This document shows, piece after piece, positions 8,435 through 17,697 of a stretch of 42,135 nucleotides of DNA. The notes under the pieces are model-generated. The model ran no database searches. It was not told the DNA's origin and worked only from the letters and a program-made list of their open reading frames with translations. Source of the DNA: Eubacteriales bacterium (lineage in GTDB: Bacteria; Bacillota; Clostridia; Lachnospirales; Lachnospiraceae); NCBI GenBank assembly GCA_030527665.1, contig JAUNAK010000018.1, forward strand, positions 1 to 42,135, given 5' to 3'. Positions within the stretch are counted from its first letter, which is position 1. Each line of letters begins with the position of its first letter. The position numbers and the translations under genes are program-made.

Positions 8435-9814
8435 TTAATTTTCTTCCAGATAGCGCTTATTCTCAGCGAGTTCCTCTGCCATGGCAACCGGTCCCGGAGC
8501 GCCCTTGGTATTTCTCTTCTCAACACATGTCTTCATGCTGATTGCCTCGTAGATATCCTCTTCGAAGGCGTCGGAGAAACTCTTGAACTCTTCCAGTGTC
8601 AGATCGTCCAGTGCACAGTCTTTATCGATGCATGCAAGAACCATGCGTCCGATAATGCCGTGTGCATCACGGAACGGAACCCCCTTCATAACCAGATAAT
8701 CCGCTGCGTCGGTCGCATTGGTAAATCCGTTCTTGGAAGAAGCCTCCATAACCTCGCTGCGGAACTTCATGGTGTCGATCATACCTGTGAACAGTGCCAG
8801 ACAGCCTTTAACCGTATCGATCGCATCGAAGGTAAGCTCTTTATCTTCCTGCATATCCTTATTGTATGCAAGCGGAAGACCTTTCATACTTGTCAGCATC
8901 TGCATCAGTGCACCATAGACACGTCCGGTCTTTCCTCGTACAAGCTCGGCAATATCCGGATTTTTCTTCTGCGGCATGATAGAGCTTCCTGTACTGTATG
9001 CATCATCCAGCTCAACAAAGCGGTATTCATTGCTGTTCCAGATGCAGATCTCCTCGCTGAAGCGGCTCAGATGCATCTGTGTGGTAGACAGTGCAGACAG
9101 CAGCTCGATTACGTAATCACGATCGGATACGGAGTCCATACTGTTTGCGGTCGGTCTGTCAAAATCCAGCAGCTCTGCGGTATACGCACGATCCAACGGA
9201 TATGTAGTTCCCGCAAGTGCTCCACTTCCAAGCGGACAGGTATTCATTCTCTTGCGAATATCGGCAAGACGTTCTCTGTCGCGGCGGAACATCTCGAAAT
9301 ATGCACCGAAATGATGTGCAACTGTAACCGGCTGTGCCTTCTGCAGATGTGTGAAGCCCGGCATGTAGGTTTCTGTATTCTCTTCCATAATGCGCTGAAT
9401 AACGAGCAGAAGCTTTTTCTCCAGTTCATCCAGCTCATCGATTTCATCACGAACATAGAGTTTCATATCCAGCGCAACCTGGTCATTGCGGCTGCGGCCG
9501 GTATGCAGTTTTTTGCCCACATCACCGATACGATCGATCAGATTTGCTTCTACAAAGCTGTGAATATCTTCGTATTCGTCGGTGATCTCCAGTGTTCCGT
9601 TCTCAACATCTGCCAGAATCCCGTTCAGTCCGTCTGTAATCTGATTCTTCTCTTCCTCTGTCAAGATCCCCTGCTTTGCCAGCATGGCAACATGCGCCAG
9701 ACTTCCTCTGATATCCTGACGATAAAACTTCTGATCGAAGCTGATGGATGCATTAAAATTATAAACCAGTTTATCGGTCTGCTTCGTAAAGCGGCCTCCC
9801 CAAAGCTGTGCCAT
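8435..9814 (-). CDS. argH: Argininosuccinate lyase
   Basis: A 459-residue cytoplasmic enzyme of standard length that splits argininosuccinate into arginine and fumarate, the last step of arginine synthesis. Seen in the sequence: N-terminal MAQLWGGRFTKQTD, the conserved HTGRSRNDQVALD near residue 110, TFTHLQ-type segment PGFTHLQKAQPVTVAHH (catalytic His), and the superfamily signature GSSIMPQKKNPD around residue 280. The start follows GAAAGGAAA. It lies 98 bases after queH with no terminator between, so it may share the ilvA-queH transcript, and it ends at a clear intrinsic terminator. No argG is in the window. Confidence 0.98.
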   Translation of the reverse strand: MAQLWGGRFTKQTDKLVYNFNASISFDQKFYRQDIRGSLAHVAMLAKQGILTEEEKNQITDGLNGILADVENGTLEITDEYEDIHSFVEANLIDRIGDVGKKLHTGRSRNDQVALDMKLYVRDEIDELDELEKKLLLVIQRIMEENTETYMPGFTHLQKAQPVTVAHHFGAYFEMFRRDRERLADIRKRMNTCPLGSGALAGTTYPLDRAYTAELLDFDRPTANSMDSVSDRDYVIELLSALSTTQMHLSRFSEEICIWNSNEYRFVELDDAYSTGSSIMPQKKNPDIAELVRGKTGRVYGALMQMLTSMKGLPLAYNKDMQEDKELTFDAIDTVKGCLALFTGMIDTMKFRSEVMEASSKNGFTNATDAADYLVMKGVPFRDAHGIIGRMVLACIDKDCALDDLTLEEFKSFSDAFEEDIYEAISMKTCVEKRNTKGAPGPVAMAEELAENKRYLEEN

Positions 9815-9911
9815 AAATAATTTCCTTTCTTAACTTGCATGCCGCATTGCGGCCTCACCTGTTTTCAAAAGCAGCTGCCTGTAAAAAATCCATTCTCTGT
9901 ACCCAGCATTC

Positions 9912-10571
9912 TTATTGATCTGCCGCTGCTGCTTTCTCTGCGTCTCTTTTCTCCGCCTCTTTTCTCGAGAATACACATCCACAGTAATTCTGCCTGTACA
10001 AATCATATTCCCGGGACAATTCGATGGAACGCTTATACCCGTTCTTTTTCTTGAAATCCGAAACCAGATAACGAACTCCGTATTCCTTTTCCAGAGCCAG
10101 TCCGATCTCATTGAGCTTAGCCGCATTTTTCAGCGGGCTGATGGACAATGAGGTGGTGAAATAGTCTGCCCCTACCCGCACGGCCTCTTCGGCTGCTTCC
10201 CGCAGGCGAAGCTCATAACAGCGAAAACAGCGTTCTCCGCCCTCCGGCACTTCTTCTAGCCCCTTAGCCATCGCATAAAACCGCTCGGGATCGTACTTTC
10301 CTTCATCCATAACGACCGGATTTTCCAACGGAAGACTGTCGATCAGACGCTGCAGTTCTTCCACACGTTTCCGATACTCGTTTTCCGGTGCAATATTCGG
10401 ATTATAGAAATAATCGGTGATTCGGAAATGTGCAGTCAGGTATTCCAGCACATAACTGCTGCATGGTGCACAGCAGCTGTGAAGCAGCAGATGCGGAATT
10501 CTTCCCTCTTTCTGCTCCGCTTCCAGAATCTCCTCCATCTTCTTCTGATAATTGATCTTAGAGACTTGCAT
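9912..10571 (-). CDS. queH: Epoxyqueuosine reductase QueH
   Basis: A 219-residue protein of the family formerly DUF208. QueH performs the last step of queuosine synthesis, reducing epoxyqueuosine in tRNA to queuosine, as a non-homologous replacement for QueG. Cysteine motifs are all present: HSCCAPCSSY (Cys33, Cys34, Cys37), ERCFRCYELRL near residue 100 and NYCGCVFS near residue 195, matching the iron-sulphur and metal sites of the family. The chosen ATG overlaps the end of ilvA by 14 bases and lacks a strong ribosome binding site, so translation is probably coupled to ilvA; a TTG two codons upstream is also possible. A C-terminal Lys/Glu/Ala tail follows the last cysteines. A preQ1 riboswitch and queT at 41.4 kb fit the same pathway. 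Confidence 0.93.
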   Translation of the reverse strand: MQVSKINYQKKMEEILEAEQKEGRIPHLLLHSCCAPCSSYVLEYLTAHFRITDYFYNPNIAPENEYRKRVEELQRLIDSLPLENPVVMDEGKYDPERFYAMAKGLEEVPEGGERCFRCYELRLREAAEEAVRVGADYFTTSLSISPLKNAAKLNEIGLALEKEYGVRYLVSDFKKKNGYKRSIELSREYDLYRQNYCGCVFSRKEAEKRDAEKAAAADQ

Positions 10572-11829
10572 GGACAATTTTCGGTCGGAAGCCTTCTTTT
10601 TCCAGAGCTTCGATGATCGTCTTCTTATGTTCCGGTCCGAATGCTTCCATAGTAATGCGCAGCTCTACAGCAGCACTGCGGTTGGTGGTGTAGAACTGAT
10701 TGTGATCCAGTTTAATGATATTGCCCTTCTGCTCCGCAATAACAGAGGAAACCCGAACCAGCGAGCCCGGACGATCCGGAAGCAGTGTGGAGATCGTAAA
10801 GATCCTGTCTCTTGCCAGCAGGCCGTTCTGAACAACGGAAGACATGGTGATAACGTCCATGTTTCCTCCGCTGATGACCGATACAACTCTCTTGTTTTTT
10901 ACATTCAGATGCTTCAGAGCAGCTACGGTCAGCAGACCGGAGTTCTCTGCGATCATCTTGTGATTTTCTACCATATCCAGGAAGGCAACAACCAGCTCAT
11001 CATCGGAAATGGTGATGATGCCGTCCAGATTTTTCTGAATATACGGGAAGATCTTCTCACCCGGCCGTTTTACGGCTGTACCGTCTGCAATAGTGCTTAC
11101 GGAAGGCAGTTCTACAACTTCTCCCTTTTCCAGAGAAACCTGCATACAGTTCGCTCCTGCCGGCTCTACACCGATGACTTTGATCTTCGGGTTCAGCTGC
11201 TTGGCAAGTGTGGAAACACCGGTAGCCAGTCCGCCTCCTCCGATCGGAACAAGGATCACATCTACCAACGGCAGATCTTTTACGATCTCCATGGCAATCG
11301 TTCCCTGACCGGTAGCAACAGTCAGATCATCGAAAGGATGAATGAACGTATATCCCTTTTCTTCTGCCAGTTCCAGTGCCTTCTTGCAGGCATCATCATA
11401 GACATCTCCGTACAATACGACCTCCGCACCATAGCGTCTGGTACGCTCTACCTTGATCAGCGGAGTACCTGTAGGCATAACGATCACGGCTTTTGCACCA
11501 AAGGCTTTTGCCGCATAGGCAACACCCTGTGCATGGTTGCCTGCAGAAGCGGTGATCAGACCTTTCTTACGGTCTGCTTCACTCATGGTGCTGATCTTAT
11601 AATATGCACCACGGATCTTGTACGCACCGGTTACCTGCATGTTTTCCGGCTTCAGATATACTTTGTTGCCGGTCTGCTCACTGAGATACTCACTGAATAC
11701 CAAAGAGGTATCTGCCGTAACTTTCTTGACGATCTCTGAAGCTTCCTCGAATTTGTCCAGTGTGAGCATAACCTCATTACTGTCGATCTCCACAGGAGTC
11801 ATTTCCTTATTCTCCATATTTTCACTCAT
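10558..11829 (-). CDS. ilvA: Threonine ammonia-lyase (threonine dehydratase)
   Basis: A 423-residue PLP enzyme that deaminates threonine to 2-oxobutanoate, the entry to isoleucine synthesis or threonine breakdown. The start is the ATG nine bases after GAGG; the open frame extends 14 codons further without support. Residues 60-75 read KPENMQVTGAYKIRGA, with Lys71 as the Schiff-base lysine; PIGGGGLATG is the phosphate-binding glycine loop. A single short ACT domain follows from about residue 345 (DRPGSLVRVSSVIAEQKGNI), giving the clostridial ilvA/tdcB-like form rather than the long two-ACT IlvA. Its end overlaps queH. The 610 bases upstream contain repeats rather than a recognisable T-box or leader peptide. 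Confidence 0.95.
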   Translation of the reverse strand: MSENMENKEMTPVEIDSNEVMLTLDKFEEASEIVKKVTADTSLVFSEYLSEQTGNKVYLKPENMQVTGAYKIRGAYYKISTMSEADRKKGLITASAGNHAQGVAYAAKAFGAKAVIVMPTGTPLIKVERTRRYGAEVVLYGDVYDDACKKALELAEEKGYTFIHPFDDLTVATGQGTIAMEIVKDLPLVDVILVPIGGGGLATGVSTLAKQLNPKIKVIGVEPAGANCMQVSLEKGEVVELPSVSTIADGTAVKRPGEKIFPYIQKNLDGIITISDDELVVAFLDMVENHKMIAENSGLLTVAALKHLNVKNKRVVSVISGGNMDVITMSSVVQNGLLARDRIFTISTLLPDRPGSLVRVSSVIAEQKGNIIKLDHNQFYTTNRSAAVELRITMEAFGPEHKKTIIEALEKEGFRPKIVHASL

Positions 11830-11970
11830 GAAACTAATTCCTCTATTCCAAAAATTAACGCATTCATGCACGCAAATACCAATTATTTGCTCAGCACCAT
11901 TTATTCATTCCACCGCTCACCTGTACCACTCAATTTCACGCCTGCACAGCTGTACAGCACATTATCCTGC

Positions 11971-12076
11971 TATCTCGGGCAGTCCCACACTATGCTATGT
12001 TTTCTCAGGCTGTCCCACACAATACTATGCTTTTCAGGCCGTACCCACACAATGCACTGTTTTTTCAAGCAGTACC
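11971..12076. repeat. Tandem repeat, 30-bp period, about 3.5 copies
   Basis: The core CCCACAC recurs at 11984, 12014 and 12044, exactly 30 bases apart, within units of the form 'tttCaggc-gt-cccacacaat-c-ctatg'. Copies differ by several substitutions. It sits in the gene-free gap between ilvA and ftsY, directly beside the hairpin-rich domain that follows. The short frames it creates on both strands are repeats of the same few residues and have no ribosome binding site. Confidence 0.85.
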
Positions 12077-12120
12077 GGTCGGCACACTTACCGCCCTCCA
12101 CCAATTTTGACGCTGTGAAT

Positions 12121-12412
12121 GCAGTGCAAGTGCCAAAAGCAGGTGCTCTGAGGCCGCCGGCACTTAGCGAACACGAGTGCAAACGAAGTGTGAGCTTAGT
12201 ACCGCTGCGTGCCGATCTATCGCGAATCTCGAAGAGGATTCGCGCGCGGCGCTGCAGGTCTGGGAGACCTGCGCTTAGCGCCGACCGAAGTGGAACGAAG
12301 ACGTTCGGCAGTTGCGAAGCAACTATCTTTTGCCGAACTCTGCGACCCGCCGGAGGCCATCACAGTCGGTAACCCGACTGTGATGAGCGTGCCTGCGTTG
12401 GCATTGTACTGC
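12121..12412. other. Hairpin-rich, possibly structured-RNA or repeat element
   Basis: About 290 bases that fold back on themselves. The outer arms are 12121-12136 with 12398-12412 (one bulge and one G.U in plus-strand RNA). Inside are a long-range stem 12152-12160 with 12350-12358 (one mismatch), and perfect local hairpins: CGCGAATC 12221-12228 with 12237-12244; GCAGGTCT 12254-12261 with 12265-12272, enclosed by GGCGC 12248-12252 with 12078-like partner 12278-12282; GTTCGGCA 12303-12310 with 12331-12338, enclosing GTTGCgaaGCAAC; and CACAGTCGG 12361-12369 with 12374-12382. No protein-coding signal. The density of perfect stems is far above the surrounding gap. It could be a dispersed repeat, a non-coding RNA or a terminator region for ftsY. 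Confidence 0.6.
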
Positions 12413-12439
12413 ATGAGCAGCAGAAAAATCCCTTTCTAT

Positions 12440-13372
12440 CTATTTTTCATTCGTTGTGAACAGCGCCTCCACAAACGATGTCGGATCAAACTTCTGCAGA
12501 TCATCGATCTGCTCTCCAACGCCGATATACTTCACCGGAATCTCCAGTTCGGACTGCACGGCTACGGCGATACCGCCCTTTGCGGTTCCATCCAGTTTGG
12601 TAATGACCAGACCGGTAATATCCGCAACCTCTGCAAAACTCTTTGCCTGCATGATCGCATTCTGTCCGGTTGTTCCGTCCAGAACCAGCAGTGTCTCCAG
12701 ATGTGCATCCGGATAGCTCTTGCCCAGGATCCGATAGATCTTGCGCAGCTCTTCCATCAGATTCTTCTTGTTATGAAGACGTCCAGCTGTATCGATCAGG
12801 AGTACATCTGCATTTCTTGCCTTAGATGCATCGATGGCATCGTATACGACCGATGCGGGATCGGCGCCTTCCTGTCCGGTGATGATGTCCACACCGGCAC
12901 GCTCTGCCCAGATCGTCAGCTGATCGGTGGCTGCGGCACGGAAAGTATCCGCGGAAGCAATCACCACTTTTTTGCCCTGTGCCTTCAGTTTGGATGCCAG
13001 TTTTCCGACAGTCGTTGTCTTGCCGACGCCATTTACGCCGATGATCAGAACGGCGGATTTTTTCTCTTCGAATGTATAGGCATTCTCCGTCACCTTCATC
13101 TGCTGACGGAAGCAGTCCACCATATACTTCTTGCAGTCTGCCGGTTTCTTGATATCCAGATCCTCTACGATCTCCCGCAGGTTATCCAGAACATTCTCGG
13201 TCGTCTCGATTCCCATATCACTGGCAACAAGTGCCTCTTCCAGACGATCGTAAAACTCTTCATCAATGACGGAGCATCCGAATGCCTCGTCCAGGTTTTC
13301 ATTCATGCTTTTTCTTGTTTTGGTCAGACCGCTGAACAGCCTGCCGAAAAAGCCTTTTTTCTCTTCTGCCAC
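12440..13372 (-). CDS. ftsY: Signal recognition particle receptor FtsY
   Basis: A 310-residue SRP GTPase that docks ribosome-SRP complexes at the membrane for co-translational insertion. It starts with GTG after a strong AAAGGAGG. Residues 1-80 form the helical N domain (short, no long acidic A domain, as usual in Firmicutes). The G domain shows GVNGVGKTTTVGKLA (P-loop), SADTFRAAATDQL, LLIDTAGRLHNK and the TKLDGTAKGG specificity motif, ending in KYIGVGEQIDDLQKF. It follows smc by 30 bases, the standard rnc-smc-ftsY order. The gene after it in many relatives (ylxM-ffh) is absent; the repeat-rich gap begins instead. Confidence 0.98.
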   Translation of the reverse strand: MAEEKKGFFGRLFSGLTKTRKSMNENLDEAFGCSVIDEEFYDRLEEALVASDMGIETTENVLDNLREIVEDLDIKKPADCKKYMVDCFRQQMKVTENAYTFEEKKSAVLIIGVNGVGKTTTVGKLASKLKAQGKKVVIASADTFRAAATDQLTIWAERAGVDIITGQEGADPASVVYDAIDASKARNADVLLIDTAGRLHNKKNLMEELRKIYRILGKSYPDAHLETLLVLDGTTGQNAIMQAKSFAEVADITGLVITKLDGTAKGGIAVAVQSELEIPVKYIGVGEQIDDLQKFDPTSFVEALFTTNEK

Positions 13373-13402
13373 GTTTTTCCCTCCTTTGCCGAAAGCAGCG
13401 GA

Positions 13403-16400
13403 TCAGGCATCCAGCTGCGACTCGATCAGGTCAACGGAAACCAGTGTGGACACACCTTTTTCCTGCATGGTGATACCGTACAGGCGGTCTGCCGCTGCCA
13501 TGGTTCCGCGTCTGTGTGTAATGATAATAAACTGCGTATTCTTTGTCAACTTGTGCAGATACTGGGCAAAACGGGTAACGTTGTTGTCATCCAGAGCTGC
13601 CTCGATCTCATCCAGCAGACAGAACGGTGACGGCTTCAGGTTCTGGATCGCAAACAGAAGTGCGATCGCCGTAAGTGCCTTCTCACCACCGGAAAGCTGC
13701 ATCATATTCTGCAGTTTTTTGCCCGGCGGCTGGGAAATGATCACGATTCCTGATTCCAGAATGTCCTCACCTTCCACCAGTTCCAGAGTACCTTTTCCGC
13801 CTCCGAACAGCAGCTTGAATACCTTGTCGAATTCCACACGGATCTTCTCGAATCCTTCCTGGAACTGTCTGCGCATACCTTCATCCAGCTGTGCAATGAT
13901 ATCCTTCAGTGTCTCGGATGCTTTTACCAGATCGTCATGCTGCGTGGACAGGAAGTCGTGACGTTCCTTCAGTTCTTTATATTCATCGATCGCATTGACA
14001 TTGATATTGCCAAGTGCCTTGATTTCCGCTTTTTTCTCCCGAATGCTCAGTTTCAGCGGTGTTCGCTCCGGAATCTCGTCAAAATGAATACTCTCTGCCT
14101 GATCCGGCGTCAGCTGGTACTCTTCATACAGATAATTGATCTGCGCTTCTCTGGATTCCTGCTGCTTTTCGATCTGTGCCTGCAGGCGGAAAGCTTCCTG
14201 ATCCATCTGCGTCTTTTCTTCGGACAGGCTGTCTCTTCGCTCGAAAAATTCCTTGTGTGCCTTGTTCTTTTCTTCTCTCTGTGCATCCAGTGCCGCAGCC
14301 TGTTCGTTCAGTGCCGTTCTCTTTTCTTCTAACTCTGCACATTCTTTCTGCAGATCTTCGATCAGCTTTTCTCTGGATCCGGCATTGTCCGATTCATTGT
14401 CCAGTCCGGACACAATACCCGCATGCTCTTCCTGCAGACGCTTCAGTTCCTCATCTGCGGAAGCGATCTTTTCATCGATAAAGGATACCTGCTGCAGGAT
14501 CGTTGAAAACTCCAGGCGGCTCTTATCCTGGATCTCCAGAGCAGTCTTTTCATCCTCCTGCAGTTTTTCCGCTTCCTCCGATGCCTTTCGGATTTCTTCG
14601 GTCAGACGTGCTTCCTCTTTCTCGGAATTATCCAGTTCCTCCTTGATAACGGAACGATTTTCCGTGATCTCCGCAACCTGTATATCGATCTCTCCGGATT
14701 CCCGCAGAAGCTTCCTGTAGTCCTTCTGCAGTCCTTCCGCTTTTTCATGAGCCGTATCAAAATTCACCCGGGCGGTATTCTGCAGCAGCAGTTCCTTCTG
14801 CAGTTCCTCACGCTCTTCGGCCAGCATATTCCGAATCATGTTCCGCTGACTGCGGTTCGTTTCGATCGTATGCTGCATGGTCTCAATATCCTGTTTCAAT
14901 GTGCGGACACTGTTTTCCAGTTCTTCGATTTCTCTTCTTCGTCCAAGCAGGTTGCTGGTATGCCGGAAGGAACCGCCGGTCATGGAACCGCCGGGACTCA
15001 GAAGTTCTCCCTCCAGAGTTACCATACGAATCGACTGCTTATATCTTCTGCTGACAGCAATGGCATGGTCGATGGTGTCGACGACAATGGTTTTTCCAAG
15101 AAGCCGTCTGACCAGTCCGTCATATTCCGGATCATTGGTGACCAGCGTATCTGCTTTGCCGATGACACCTGGTTCTTTCAGAACGGCCGGCTGATTGAAG
15201 CCGGAGTCATTCCGCATGGCTGTCAGCGGAAGGAAAGTCGCACGTCCGTAATGTCCGCGCTTCAGGTACTCGATCAGATACTTGGCTGTGCTTTCGTTGT
15301 CCGTAACGATGTTCTGCAGAGAACCGCCCAGCGCAGTCTCGATCGCGGTCTCATATTTCTTTCCGGTCTTGATCAGATCGGCTACAACGCCATGGATTCC
15401 GGGATTGCGGTCCTTCTGTTCCATGACCTTCTTGATACTGTTTCCATATCCCTCATACCGCTCGGTAATATTCTGCAAAGATTCCAGTCTGGAAGAATCT
15501 CTGTGAAAATTGCTCTGTGCACTTTCCAGCTGCCGGTTCTCCTCGTTCAGCAGATCCCGCAGCTGAATCTCCTGTTTCTCCTTCTTTGCAATCGAAGCCT
15601 TCCTTGCTTCTACCGATGCATTGACCTTCTGCAGCTCCTGCTCCAGTTCTTTCAGACGCTCTGTCTCCTGGTTTTCACTGCCTTTCATGGCGATCATCCG
15701 GGAACTGAGCTGTGATCTTCGAATCTCGATCTGTTCCTGCATCGTATCGTATCGCTGCACCTTTGCACGGATCGATGCACGCTGGTTCAGCAGCGTAATG
15801 GCAGCACTTCTTCCCTTCTCAGCCTCATTCTGCAGGGAAGTGATCGCATGCTGCAGTTCCTGCACCCTTTTCTCTGCCGCATTTTTTTTCTTTTCGGCTT
15901 CAATAAGATCTTCGGTTAGTTTTTCCTTTTCCTGTGTCTCGATATCACGGGCAGCCAGTCTCTGTGTCTGCTCTGCCTCAATGGCTTCCAGACGGTCCTT
16001 GTACAGCTTTGTATTTGCCTCCGCTGCAAGGATCTGCTCCTGCAGAACGGCGATCCGACCTTCGGACTGCTGTTTTTTCAGAGCTGTCTCCTGTGCCTGC
16101 TCACGGGTCTCTGCAGCCTTTCCGGACAATTCCTCCAGCTCCAGTTCCACTTTATCGTATTCGGTACGTGTTTCCTCCAGCTGTCGGCCGATGGCTTCCA
16201 GCTGGTCTTCGGCGATTTTTTTCTTTCCTTCCAGCTCTTTCAGCCTTGCTTCCGAAACGCCTTCTTCGATCTGGAACATCTGTATCTCCATCGTACGAAG
16301 GGCATCACGCTTTGTCAGATATTCCTCTGCCTTACCGGCCTGCCGCTCCAGCGGTCCCAGCTGACGGGTGACCTCGGACAGAATATCCGATACACGAACG

Positions 16401-16963
16401 AGGTTCGATTCTTCTTCATTCAGCTTCTTCAGTGAAGCCATTTTTCTTCTTTTGAATTTTACGATACCTACTGCTTCATCAAATAACTCGCGGCGGTCGT
16501 CCGGTTTTCCACTCAGGATCTTGTCGATCTGACCCTGTCCGATGATGGAATAGCCTTCCTTACCGATACCAGTATCATAAAACAGCTCATTGATATCACG
16601 CAGACGACAGGCACGGCCGTTCATCAGATATTCACTGTCACCGGAACGGTACAGCTTTCTGGTAACCGTTACTTCATCCGCATCAAAGTTCAGTTTTCGA
16701 TCCGCATTGTCAAGTGTGATCGCAACGGAAGCGAATCCCAGCGGCTTTCGGCTTTCGGTTCCTGCAAAAATAACATCCTGCATGTTGCCGCCTCGCAGCT
16801 GCTTGGCACTCTGCTCACCCAGAACCCAGCGGACCGCATCACCGACATTGCTCTTTCCGCTGCCGTTTGGTCCGACGATTCCGGTTACACCGTTATGGAA
16901 TTCCAGCTTTGTCTTTACAGCGAAGGACTTGAATCCCTGCATTTCAATTGACTTCAGATACAT
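13403..16963 (-). CDS. smc: Chromosome segregation protein SMC
   Basis: A 1186-residue SMC ATPase, the core of bacterial condensin, which compacts and separates chromosomes together with ScpA and ScpB. The N-terminal head has VGPNGSGKSNVGDAVRWVLG (Walker A, residues about 30-50) and the Q-loop IIGQGQIDKIL. Two very long Glu/Lys/Gln-rich coiled coils (about 165-500 and 670-1010) flank a hinge (about 510-660) with GYGNSIKKV and GRATFLPL. The C-terminal head carries the LSGGEKALTAIALLFA signature and CLLDEIEAALDD Walker B. The start lies three bases after the rnc stop, so the two are translationally linked. Length and domain order are standard. Confidence 0.98.
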   Translation of the reverse strand: MYLKSIEMQGFKSFAVKTKLEFHNGVTGIVGPNGSGKSNVGDAVRWVLGEQSAKQLRGGNMQDVIFAGTESRKPLGFASVAITLDNADRKLNFDADEVTVTRKLYRSGDSEYLMNGRACRLRDINELFYDTGIGKEGYSIIGQGQIDKILSGKPDDRRELFDEAVGIVKFKRRKMASLKKLNEEESNLVRVSDILSEVTRQLGPLERQAGKAEEYLTKRDALRTMEIQMFQIEEGVSEARLKELEGKKKIAEDQLEAIGRQLEETRTEYDKVELELEELSGKAAETREQAQETALKKQQSEGRIAVLQEQILAAEANTKLYKDRLEAIEAEQTQRLAARDIETQEKEKLTEDLIEAEKKKNAAEKRVQELQHAITSLQNEAEKGRSAAITLLNQRASIRAKVQRYDTMQEQIEIRRSQLSSRMIAMKGSENQETERLKELEQELQKVNASVEARKASIAKKEKQEIQLRDLLNEENRQLESAQSNFHRDSSRLESLQNITERYEGYGNSIKKVMEQKDRNPGIHGVVADLIKTGKKYETAIETALGGSLQNIVTDNESTAKYLIEYLKRGHYGRATFLPLTAMRNDSGFNQPAVLKEPGVIGKADTLVTNDPEYDGLVRRLLGKTIVVDTIDHAIAVSRRYKQSIRMVTLEGELLSPGGSMTGGSFRHTSNLLGRRREIEELENSVRTLKQDIETMQHTIETNRSQRNMIRNMLAEEREELQKELLLQNTARVNFDTAHEKAEGLQKDYRKLLRESGEIDIQVAEITENRSVIKEELDNSEKEEARLTEEIRKASEEAEKLQEDEKTALEIQDKSRLEFSTILQQVSFIDEKIASADEELKRLQEEHAGIVSGLDNESDNAGSREKLIEDLQKECAELEEKRTALNEQAAALDAQREEKNKAHKEFFERRDSLSEEKTQMDQEAFRLQAQIEKQQESREAQINYLYEEYQLTPDQAESIHFDEIPERTPLKLSIREKKAEIKALGNINVNAIDEYKELKERHDFLSTQHDDLVKASETLKDIIAQLDEGMRRQFQEGFEKIRVEFDKVFKLLFGGGKGTLELVEGEDILESGIVIISQPPGKKLQNMMQLSGGEKALTAIALLFAIQNLKPSPFCLLDEIEAALDDNNVTRFAQYLHKLTKNTQFIIITHRRGTMAAADRLYGITMQEKGVSTLVSVDLIESQLDA

Positions 16964-16966
16964 GTC

Positions 16967-17656
16967 TTATTTCCCCCGGTTGACCAATGCTTCATATGCC
17001 GCATTCTGCTCTGCAGCTTTTTTGGATCTGCCTTCTCCCCGGCCGATCCTGCGCTCGCCCAGATACACCTCTGCGACAAAGGTCTTATCATGATCCGGTC
17101 CCTTCTCGCTTACAATAACATATCGAATCTCTTCTTTAGAAACCGCCTGGATCATCTCCTGCAGACGGGTCTTGCTATCATGGAAAAGCTTTTTATTTTC
17201 CACATCATTCATAATAAACTGCAGAATAAATCTACGTGCTTCCTCAAAACCGCCGTCTTTGAAAATCGCACCGATCAGTGCCTCCAGGGCATCCGAAACA
17301 ACGGAATCCCGTTTTCTGCCTCCGGTAGCTTCTTCCCCTTTGCCCAGCAGCAGAAATTCTTCCATATGGAACTGCCTTGCATCATAAGCAAGTGTGGGCT
17401 CACAGACAAGGCTGGCACGCAGACGTGTCAGCTCTCCCTCGGTCATATCCGGATAATGGTCATACAGATATTCACTGGATATCGTTTCCAGAACTGCATC
17501 CCCGAGAAATTCCAGACGCTCATTGCAGCCGGCATGTCCCAGTTTTTTTTCATTGGCATAGGAACTGTGACGCATGGCCGTTTCCAGCCAGGAATACTCC
17601 TGAAAAACATAACCTATTCTTTTTTCCAGTTCCTGCAGATGTTTATATTCTTTCAT
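16967..17656 (-). CDS. rnc: Ribonuclease III
   Basis: A 229-residue double-stranded RNA endonuclease for rRNA processing and mRNA control. The catalytic signature NERLEFLGDAVLE lies at about residues 44-56, with a second acidic cluster at SDALEALIGAIF (Glu in the metal site). The C-terminal 70 residues are a double-stranded RNA-binding domain ending in GEGRSKKAAEQNAAYEAL. It starts after AAAGGAGAG and runs directly into smc. A 14-bp hairpin lies in its leader 42 bases before the start, and a hairpin after acpP separates it partly from the plsX-acpP transcript. Confidence 0.98.
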   Translation of the reverse strand: MKEYKHLQELEKRIGYVFQEYSWLETAMRHSSYANEKKLGHAGCNERLEFLGDAVLETISSEYLYDHYPDMTEGELTRLRASLVCEPTLAYDARQFHMEEFLLLGKGEEATGGRKRDSVVSDALEALIGAIFKDGGFEEARRFILQFIMNDVENKKLFHDSKTRLQEMIQAVSKEEIRYVIVSEKGPDHDKTFVAEVYLGERRIGRGEGRSKKAAEQNAAYEALVNRGK

Positions 17657-17697
17657 ACTACTTTCTCTCCTTTCGGATCGGAAGCCGGTTCAATCCC

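Noticed and set aside
10552..11739. 395-codon plus-strand frame
   Set aside because: It is the antisense shadow of ilvA, rich in Cys, His and Gln, with no ribosome binding site.
11971..12076. Possible CRISPR array
   Set aside because: Units are directly adjacent without unique spacers, and no cas genes are in the window.
11830..12120. T-box or leader peptide upstream of ilvA
   Set aside because: No AGGGTGG-type T-box sequence, terminator pair or Ile/Thr-rich leader peptide is visible.
11866..12372. 168-codon plus-strand frame across the 12-kb gap
   Set aside because: It reads through the tandem repeat and the hairpins, has no ribosome binding site and shows repeat-derived composition.
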